Below are positions 1-5,273 of a DNA stretch of 18,312 bases, one piece after another. The stretch is from contig DATBMY010000214.1 of NCBI GenBank assembly GCA_036554605.1, forward strand, positions 1 through 18,312, written 5' to 3'. The notes beneath the pieces are model-generated. The model was not told the origin of the DNA. It saw only the letters and a list, made by a program, of their open reading frames with translations, and made no database searches. The position numbers and the translations under genes were made by a program. Each line of letters starts with the position of its first letter. The stretch's first letter is position 1. Origin of the DNA: DATBMY01 sp036554605 (lineage in GTDB: Bacteria > Acidobacteriota > Blastocatellia > UBA7656).

Positions 1-2
1 TG

Positions 3-134
3 CGCCGGATGTATATGAAAGACGGCAAGCTTTATCGCGTGCCCGAGATCAAAGACCGCGACACGAAAGAGAACAAAGATATACGCGAGTGGTTCGGGCT
101 TCCCCGCCGCCGCGCGGATGAAGCGGCGCGTTAG
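3..134 (+). CDS. C-terminal end of an unidentified protein (5' truncated)
   Basis: An open frame enters from the left edge and ends at TAG 132-134. It supplies about 43 residues, rich in Lys, Arg, Asp and Glu, with the stretch DGKLYRVPEIKDRD near its start and EWFGLPRRR near its end. No CXXCH, membrane segment or catalytic motif is visible, so the family cannot be named. It lies only 9 bases before the ATG of the four-haem cytochrome on the same strand. It is therefore probably the previous gene of the same operon, and could encode an electron-transfer partner. Confidence rests on the frame, the tight spacing and the codon pattern, which matches the genes that follow. Confidence 0.6.
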   Translation, partial: RRMYMKDGKLYRVPEIKDRDTKENKDIREWFGLPRRRADEAAR

Positions 135-143
135 AGAGCGATT

Positions 144-671
144 ATGAGAGTGAGGCTCGGGATAGTGATTCTATTTGCGGTGACGATGCCCGTCGCGCTG
201 TTTGCCGAAGCGCCCGTTCGCGATTGCCTGAGCCAGTCAGAAGCATGCGACGACGAGGCGAACAGGGTTATGAAGCTCGACCTCAAGGGCACGCGCGGGC
301 CGGTATGTTTCAGGCACAAGACTCACGAAGCCTATACGCACCCGTCGAGCGATTTCCCGCACAAGGCGGAGAAGGGAAGCGAATGCGCCATCTGCCATCA
401 TAAGAGGAGCGAAGCGACCGGCGCGCCTATACTCGTAAAATGCAGCGTGTGCCATCGCAACCAGGGCGACCCGAGCAATCCGCGCAACCGCGATATGGAC
501 GAGATGCACCGTGAGCGAGCCTTTCACGACCTTTGCATAGGATGCCACCGCTCATCGAATGAAAAAGCGGTCGCCAAATGCAAAGCGCCCGTAGCTTGCG
601 GCGAATGCCACGCGCCGAAAACAGGCGCCTCGGCGGGCGCGGCTGATGGATCATTCGCCTGGGGACGATGA
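144..671 (+). CDS. Exported four-haem cytochrome c (class III / c3-like)
   Basis: The 175-residue protein begins with a signal peptide (residues 1-21, cleavage likely after ALFA), so it should be matured outside the cytoplasm. Four CXXCH haem c sites are visible: CAICH 81-85, CSVCH 100-104, CIGCH 131-135 and CGECH 152-156. Upstream of the first lies FRHKTHE (56-62) followed by FPHK (71-74). This F-x-H-x-x-H pattern supplies distal His ligands in cytochrome c3/c7 proteins, and bis-His low-potential haems are expected. A pair of extra cysteines (C28, C35) and C55 may form a disulfide. It is the first of three consecutive multihaem genes; 15 bases separate it from the next. The likely role is periplasmic electron transfer. 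The redox partner and terminal acceptor cannot be read from the sequence. Confidence 0.88.
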   Translation: MRVRLGIVILFAVTMPVALFAEAPVRDCLSQSEACDDEANRVMKLDLKGTRGPVCFRHKTHEAYTHPSSDFPHKAEKGSECAICHHKRSEATGAPILVKCSVCHRNQGDPSNPRNRDMDEMHRERAFHDLCIGCHRSSNEKAVAKCKAPVACGECHAPKTGASAGAADGSFAWGR

Positions 672-686
672 TTCGATGGAGGAGAA

Positions 687-1649
687 TTGGCGCGAGCGTT
701 GGTCAAAAAGTTTGTGCTTATTGCGGCGGGCCTCCTCGTAGCGGGCGGCTATTGTTCGCCGTGGGCGTCGAGAGCAAGCCTCGCCTCCCCGGCAAGCAAC
801 GCGCAACGCGGCGCGACGCGCGAAGGGTTTCCGCACGAAGTTAAAGGACACCGCAATCGCGAATGCGCCACTTGCCACCTGGCCAGAAGGCAAGCGGGCG
901 CGGATACGGACAGGCCCGAGGCGAAGGACTTTCCGCATACCTCCTGCATAGGCTGCCATAATTTTGCCGCCGAGTTCTTCAAGGCGGCGCTTGGCGGGCG
1001 CAGCCGCTTCTGCTCCGTATGTCACGAGCCAAGGCCGATCTCGCGCGCCAGCCCCGCGTTGATCCGAGGCGCGCTTGTGCATCCGGAGTCGAGCGATTTC
1101 GCAAACCAGTTTTCGCACAAGGCGCACCGTGTTGGCGAGATGGTGGAGCCAGGACGAATCGGGTCAAACTTCTCCAGGAGGCTATGCACCGATTGCCATA
1201 AGCCGCTCAAGAAAGTTGCCGCAAGCGAGAGGGAGATGAAGACCGAAATGGGGCACGCCGCATGTTTCGTCTGCCACGGGGCCGCGCCACAGGTGCATAC
1301 GATATCGGCAGACAGGTTCCCGCTTATGAGAGACTGCGGCGTGTGTCATCGACTGCTCGACAGCGGCGCGCCTCCACGCGGGCAAACGATATTCGGCAAG
1401 ATTCGAGGCTTCAGGCACGGCGATCACGATATAGATATTCGCCCGAAGCGGCGGAGCGACTTTCCGCTTCCAGTCGAAAGCGATTACCTGTGCGCGCTCT
1501 GTCACAAGGAGACGGCCGAGGCCGTAAGCCTCGCGAGCATACGCCTGCCCGCCGAAACGTTTTGTGTCGAGTGCCATAAGCCGGACAAGCCGGGATTGCC
1601 GGATAGATTGAGCGATGAAGTAAGGAGCGTGCTAAGAAGCAATCGCTGA
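687..1649 (+). CDS. Exported eight-haem cytochrome c with repeated c7-like modules
   Basis: The start is a TTG at 687, chosen because GGAGGAG (678-684) sits just upstream and the signal peptide (KKFVLIAAGLLVAGG) begins here. The 320-residue product has eight CXXCH sites: 60-64, 87-91, 109-113, 167-171, 193-197, 217-221, 269-273 and 293-297. They fall into three blocks, each opened by a His-rich segment (FPHEVKGH 48-55, FSHKAHR 142-148, FRHGDHD 242-248). The first two blocks have three haems and the third only two. This matches tandem triheme cytochrome c7-like units, with one haem lost at the C-terminus. It is probably a periplasmic electron conduit working with the flanking four- and nine-haem proteins. 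The next gene follows after 7 bases, which indicates one transcript. Confidence 0.88.
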   Translation: MARALVKKFVLIAAGLLVAGGYCSPWASRASLASPASNAQRGATREGFPHEVKGHRNRECATCHLARRQAGADTDRPEAKDFPHTSCIGCHNFAAEFFKAALGGRSRFCSVCHEPRPISRASPALIRGALVHPESSDFANQFSHKAHRVGEMVEPGRIGSNFSRRLCTDCHKPLKKVAASEREMKTEMGHAACFVCHGAAPQVHTISADRFPLMRDCGVCHRLLDSGAPPRGQTIFGKIRGFRHGDHDIDIRPKRRSDFPLPVESDYLCALCHKETAEAVSLASIRLPAETFCVECHKPDKPGLPDRLSDEVRSVLRSNR

Positions 1650-1656
1650 TTGACGA

Positions 1657-2550
1657 ATGAGAAAAGACGGCTTGAAAAAATTGAAGCTATCGGTCGCGGT
1701 TGCGGCGGTGCTATTACTTGCGCTCGCGCCGGCCTGCCGCAGCACAAAGCAGAACCTCAACTCGGGGGCTGAAAACTCGAACGCGGCGGCCGAGGCCGAG
1801 CCCGTGAGCCAGTCCCCATTCAACATCGTAGAATCTAAGATCATCGAGCAGCTTTCGCCTTTCGATCACAACCGGCCCGAGCATCAGACCAGGACTAAAG
1901 ATTGCGCTTTCTGTCACCAACGCGCGACGAACGATCCGACGCCCGTCTTTCCCGGCCACGCGGCCTGCATAGATTGCCACCGGAAAGATTTTACGGCGCA
2001 AAACAGCCGGGTCTGCGTCGTCTGTCACACCGAGCCGGTTGATGCCAAAGGCACGCTGACAACATTTCCCGCCAGGTTCGAAGAGTTCGGGATAAAACGA
2101 TTCTCGCATCGCGATCATATGAACGCGGAAAAGATGCGCGGCCAGATGGAGGGCGCGACCCGCTGCGACATCTGTCACAGGTTCGATGGGCGAGGCGTCG
2201 AGGCGAGCTTTCCCGGCCACGCCGAATGCTACGGCTGCCACGCGCACCAGAGCGCTCAGAAGCTCAGCGCGTGCGACGTGTGTCACACCTTGAAGGCGCA
2301 GGCCATATCATACAGCCCCGGCCTCGGCGCTGCCCTCAGCCAGTACAATTTCAGGCACGGCCCTCACCTCGGCAAAGCGACCTGCGACCGCTGCCATAAG
2401 ATGGCTGACGCGGCGGCCGGGCGCAAATCAGATATACTTGAGATAAGCATATCGCGCGGGCAGCGGCATCAATCTATGTGCTGGAGCTGTCACGTACAGG
2501 CGCGCGAGCCGGTCTGCAGCAAGTGCCATATAAGCTCGTTGCCATTTTAA
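1657..2550 (+). CDS. Exported nine-haem cytochrome c, three triheme modules, possible lipoprotein
   Basis: This 297-residue protein has a basic N-terminus and a hydrophobic signal segment ending in LALAPAC, with Cys27. That is close to a lipobox (A-P-A-C), so lipid anchoring is possible but not certain. A low-complexity N/S/A/E linker (32-50) follows. Nine CXXCH sites are visible: 83-87, 104-108, 120-124, 170-174, 191-195, 206-210, 243-247, 275-279 and 287-291. They form three triplets, each preceded by a His pair (FDHNRPEH 69-76, FSHRDHM 149-155, FRHGPH 232-237). The first two triplets also share FPGHA before their second haem, which is direct evidence of internal duplication of a c7-like unit. 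The Cys-anchored N-terminus and linker would suit tethering to a membrane as a terminal conduit. It is the last of the three cytochrome genes. Confidence 0.88.
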   Translation: MRKDGLKKLKLSVAVAAVLLLALAPACRSTKQNLNSGAENSNAAAEAEPVSQSPFNIVESKIIEQLSPFDHNRPEHQTRTKDCAFCHQRATNDPTPVFPGHAACIDCHRKDFTAQNSRVCVVCHTEPVDAKGTLTTFPARFEEFGIKRFSHRDHMNAEKMRGQMEGATRCDICHRFDGRGVEASFPGHAECYGCHAHQSAQKLSACDVCHTLKAQAISYSPGLGAALSQYNFRHGPHLGKATCDRCHKMADAAAGRKSDILEISISRGQRHQSMCWSCHVQAREPVCSKCHISSLPF

Positions 2551-2612
2551 TAGGCAGCGCCCCGGACTTATTCATCAGAGCATACAACTCGAATTGGATT
2601 ATCAGCGTCTTA

Positions 2613-3575
2613 ATGCGACATAAAATGAAAGAGTCATACAGGGGGCCCGTCGTATTCGCACTGATCGCCGCGGGCGGGATTGTCTTCTCGGCCACGCTCG
2701 TCGGATTTGCTGGAAAGGTCTGGTGGGTATTCGACCTGTTTTCGCATTTCCGCATACAGTATTTATTTTCCGCGCTCGGAATAATGTTCCTGCTCGCCGC
2801 GTTCAGGAGTCTTCGCGCCGCGGCCGCGATCGCTTTATGCGTGGCGATCAATCTGGCCTGCATTATTCCTCACTACGTCGATGGCGTCGAAGGAGGCTCG
2901 GGCGTCTCCCCCTCTTTGCGTGTGGCCACCATCAACGTCAACAACCCGAACCAGAGGCATGACCTTGTAAGGGAATTCATCTTTGAGAGTGACCCGGACG
3001 TGCTGTTGTTAATCGAGGTGAACAGTCGATGGGTCGGCGCGCTGCAGGAACTGCACTCGCTTTATCCTTACAGGCAGCTTGAGCCGCGCGAAGGCTTTTT
3101 CGGCATTGCGCTCTACAGCAAAATCCCGCTTATTGCTTCCGAAGTCATCGGCTTTGGCGAAGCGGGCCTGCCCTCGATTGTCGCAAAGATCGAGCTTGCG
3201 GGCAGGCCCCTGACTCTCGTCGGCACGCACGCGCATCCGCCTGTCAGCAGTACCCGGGCCTGGCTGAGGAACAACCATCTTGAAGCGCTCGCCGGTTACA
3301 TAGGGTCGCTGCCGGGTCCAAAGCTGCTTCTGGGAGATTTGAACATGACGCCCTGGTCCGCTTATTTCGATGGCCTGCTTGAAAGCTCCGGCCTGGTGGA
3401 TGGCTCAAAGGGGCAAGGCATAAAGGCGACCTGGCCCGTGAACTCGCTTTTCTTGGGAATACCGATCGATATGTGTCTGGTCTCCAGGGAGTTGCTGGTT
3501 AAGAGCTATATCGTCGGGCGCGACATAGGCTCGGATCATTATCCACTAGTCGTCGACCTCGGCCTGAAAGAATGA
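2613..3575 (+). CDS. Membrane-anchored endonuclease/exonuclease/phosphatase (EEP) family protein
   Basis: From ATG 2613 the protein has 320 residues. ATG 2625 is also possible, and neither has a clear ribosome site. The same frame stays open back to 2478, but that stretch overlaps the cytochrome gene. Residues about 11-32, 48-64 and 69-88 are hydrophobic and likely membrane-spanning. The C-terminal EEP (DNase I-like) domain runs from about 103 to 316. It carries the metal and catalytic signatures N108 (TINVNN), E135 (LLIEV), GTHAH 204-208, GDLN 241-244, ID 285-286 and GSDHYP 306-311. This architecture, a few N-terminal helices plus an EEP domain, is that of YafD-like proteins. The substrate (nucleic acid, phospholipid or inositol phosphate) cannot be predicted. 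The start is the weak point; the family call is strong. Confidence 0.85.
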   Translation: MRHKMKESYRGPVVFALIAAGGIVFSATLVGFAGKVWWVFDLFSHFRIQYLFSALGIMFLLAAFRSLRAAAAIALCVAINLACIIPHYVDGVEGGSGVSPSLRVATINVNNPNQRHDLVREFIFESDPDVLLLIEVNSRWVGALQELHSLYPYRQLEPREGFFGIALYSKIPLIASEVIGFGEAGLPSIVAKIELAGRPLTLVGTHAHPPVSSTRAWLRNNHLEALAGYIGSLPGPKLLLGDLNMTPWSAYFDGLLESSGLVDGSKGQGIKATWPVNSLFLGIPIDMCLVSRELLVKSYIVGRDIGSDHYPLVVDLGLKE

Positions 3576-3629
3576 AATCTGAAACGGGGGCGCGGTTCGT
3601 ATTCGAATAATGGCCGGAGGAGCTTGCTT

Positions 3630-4214
3630 ATGGGAAACAACGACTATCACTTTATCACCCGCTGGCGCGTCGAAGGCACGGTCAACGAAGTCTCCGACAT
3701 TTTGAAGGAGGCCGAGCGGCTGCCTCTCTGGTGGCCTTCGGTCTATCTGGATGTTCAGGTTCTCGACCCTGGAGATGACGAAGGGGTGGGAAAAGTAGTG
3801 AGCCTTTATACAAAGGGCTGGCTTCCCTACACGCTGCGTTGGCAATTTCGCGTGACCGAGTCGCGATACCCGCATGGGTTCAGCCTGCGGGCCTGGGGAG
3901 ATTTCGATGGGGAAGGCGTTTGGAGGTTCGAGCAGGACGGCGGGCAGGTGAGCGTTGTTTACGATTGGAGGATCAGCGCCGATAAGCCGCTGCTTCGCCG
4001 GCTCTCGTTTCTGCTAAAGCCGGTTTTTTCAGCGAACCACCGCTGGGCGATGGAGCGCGGGGAAGAGAGCCTGAGGCTGGAGCTTGAGCGCCGCCGCGCC
4101 CGCACCCCCGAAGAGGCGCGGCGGGTGCCGTCCCCGCCCCGGCCTACGTTTCCGCATAACAGGAGAAAAGGTGAAAGGGAGAAGGGGAGAAGGGGTGAAA
4201 GGGTGAAGGGGTGA
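3630..4214 (+). CDS. SRPBCC / polyketide cyclase-like (START-fold) protein
   Basis: The start is ATG 3630, with GGAGGAG at 3616-3622 placed 7 bases before it. A TTG two codons earlier is less likely. The 194-residue protein begins with ITRWRVEG, followed by an SRPBCC-like pattern: V-x-x-V-x-D-I-L-x-x-x-x-x-x-P-x-WWP (about 19-36), alternating beta strands, then LRWQFRV, W-x-F and VVYDWRI. The last helix (about 125-155) ends in LSFLLKPVFSANHRWAMERGEESLRLEL. Members bind hydrophobic ligands or act as cyclases or co-chaperones; the ligand is unknown here. The last about 20 residues (after RPTFPHN) are encoded by a G-rich minisatellite and read as Arg/Lys/Gly/Glu repeats. The true C-terminus was therefore probably rewritten when the repeat arrived. 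No lipid-binding residues can be assigned. Confidence 0.8.
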   Translation: MGNNDYHFITRWRVEGTVNEVSDILKEAERLPLWWPSVYLDVQVLDPGDDEGVGKVVSLYTKGWLPYTLRWQFRVTESRYPHGFSLRAWGDFDGEGVWRFEQDGGQVSVVYDWRISADKPLLRRLSFLLKPVFSANHRWAMERGEESLRLELERRRARTPEEARRVPSPPRPTFPHNRRKGEREKGRRGERVKG

Positions 4215-4400
4215 AGGGGTGAAGGGGTGATGAGGTGTCGTGCCTTCGGCGCTTATAATCTTTCGGCGCTGTTCTTCCACGGACTCACGCCTGCGGCTAG
4301 TGGCTTTCGGCCCTTCGCGTCTCAGTCGTTTTAACGATCCTGCTATACCTCATCACCCCTTCACCCCTTCTCCCCTTCTCCCCTTCTCCCCTTCTCTCTC
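4171..4400. repeat. Inverted minisatellite element with G-rich and C-rich arms around a 112-base centre
   Basis: The left arm (about 4171-4235) is a tandem array of 7-8-base units of the form GGGGTGAA or GGGGAGAA. The right arm (4348-4400) is the same array on the other strand (CCCCTTCA, CCCCTTCT). The innermost 23 bases, 4213-4235 and 4348-4370, are perfect reverse complements; further out the arms pair in shifted register. The centre (4236-4347) contains a direct repeat TTCGGCGCT and a GC-rich segment, CACGGACTCACGCCTGCGG. The left arm encodes the tail of the SRPBCC gene, and the right arm ends 56 bases before the next start codon. It resembles a non-coding dispersed element rather than an insertion sequence, because it contains no plausible gene. 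Confidence 0.8.
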
Positions 4401-4455
4401 CGAGAGGTTGACCCGCCCCGGTTGTTGTGATAAACCGCAACTAAAGAGGCGCGCT

Positions 4456-5178
4456 ATGCTGACCGAGAAAGATATAACTATCAGGCCGGAGCCGAAGCCT
4501 GCCCCGCCCGTATTCCCTACCAACTCGGTGGAGTTCGTCAACAGCCTCGCGCACTACTACCGGGGCGAGCTGTCGCGAATGATGAGCTGGCGCGACAGGC
4601 TCGACCGCACCACAAACTGGGCGATAGCCGCGGTGGCGGCGATGCTGTCGGTCTCGCTCTCGTCTCCGCAATCGCATCACGGGGTCTTGCTCTTCGCCAT
4701 GGTGCTCGTGTTTCTGCTCCTGCATATCGAATCGCGCCGCTACCGCTTCTTTCACGTCTATCGCAGCCGCGTGCGAATGCTCGAGCGCAACTACTACGCG
4801 CGAATACTAGCGCCGCGCGAGCACCTCGACCCGACACACTGGATGAGCCAGCTTGCGGAGGATCTGCGCCTCCCGAAATTCTCTATGACCACCAGCCAGG
4901 CCATGGCCAGACGTTTGAGACGCAATTATGTATGGCTCTTTCTTATACTGCTGCTCGCCTGGCTCCTCAAGGTCACCACGGGCGTGCTTCAACCCGACGC
5001 CGCCACCTACCACATAGTTCACTTTCCGGGTGAGCTGTTTAATAACGCCTCGATAGGCTACATGCCGGGCTGGCTCGTACTGCTGTGCATCCTCGCTTTT
5101 TACGGCTGGATGATTTACATCATAATCGCGCACCGCGAGTCGACGGGCGAGCTGGCCTATGGCGAGGTCCACGTGTGA
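4456..5178 (+). CDS. DUF2270-like integral membrane protein
   Basis: The start is ATG 4456, with AAAGAGG at 4443-4449 and 6 bases between. The frame is open further upstream, but only through the repeat element. The 240-residue protein has a Pro-rich N-terminus, a segment FVNSLAHYYRGELSRMMSWR (27-46), and two close membrane helices (about 54-70 and 76-92). A charged RRYRFFHVYRSRVRMLERNYYA block (94-115) and a cytosolic linker follow, and then two more helices (about 158-177 and 204-225). The Arg/Tyr-rich block after helix 2 and the paired-helix layout match what I know of DUF2270 predicted membrane proteins, whose function is unknown. The neighbours do not clarify its role. Confidence 0.8.
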   Translation: MLTEKDITIRPEPKPAPPVFPTNSVEFVNSLAHYYRGELSRMMSWRDRLDRTTNWAIAAVAAMLSVSLSSPQSHHGVLLFAMVLVFLLLHIESRRYRFFHVYRSRVRMLERNYYARILAPREHLDPTHWMSQLAEDLRLPKFSMTTSQAMARRLRRNYVWLFLILLLAWLLKVTTGVLQPDAATYHIVHFPGELFNNASIGYMPGWLVLLCILAFYGWMIYIIIAHRESTGELAYGEVHV

Positions 5179-5214
5179 CGCGCGGCAATCTTTTTGCATC
5201 GATCTTCTTGCGCG

Positions 5215-5243
5215 TTGCGGCCCGAGCGTCATACTGTTAATAC
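5215..5243 (+). promoter_or_regulatory. Weak sigma70-like promoter candidate for the kinase gene
   Basis: TTGCGG (5215-5220) and TAATAC (5238-5243) are separated by 17 bases and lie 30 bases before ATG 5274. Each hexamer matches only about half of the consensus, and no operator or other support is visible, so this is tentative. Confidence 0.25.
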
Positions 5244-5273
5244 GAAGCCTAAAGGTTGGGGCTGCGGGGCGAT

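Noticed and set aside
651..1127. A leftward 158-codon open frame across the eight-haem gene
   Set aside because: It is antisense to a gene with eight CXXCH sites and shows Arg/Ala-rich shadow composition.
2478..2612. Upstream extension of the EEP protein
   Set aside because: It overlaps the nine-haem gene by 73 bases, and the added residues have no family similarity; ATG 2613 or 2625 fits better.
4171..4400. Possible CRISPR array
   Set aside because: The repeats are only 7-8 bases, continuous and without unique spacers, so they are minisatellite arrays, not CRISPR.
4240..4455. Upstream extension of the DUF2270-like protein
   Set aside because: The added residues translate the inverted repeat (Pro/Ser/Phe-rich), while ATG 4456 has a ribosome site and matches the family start.
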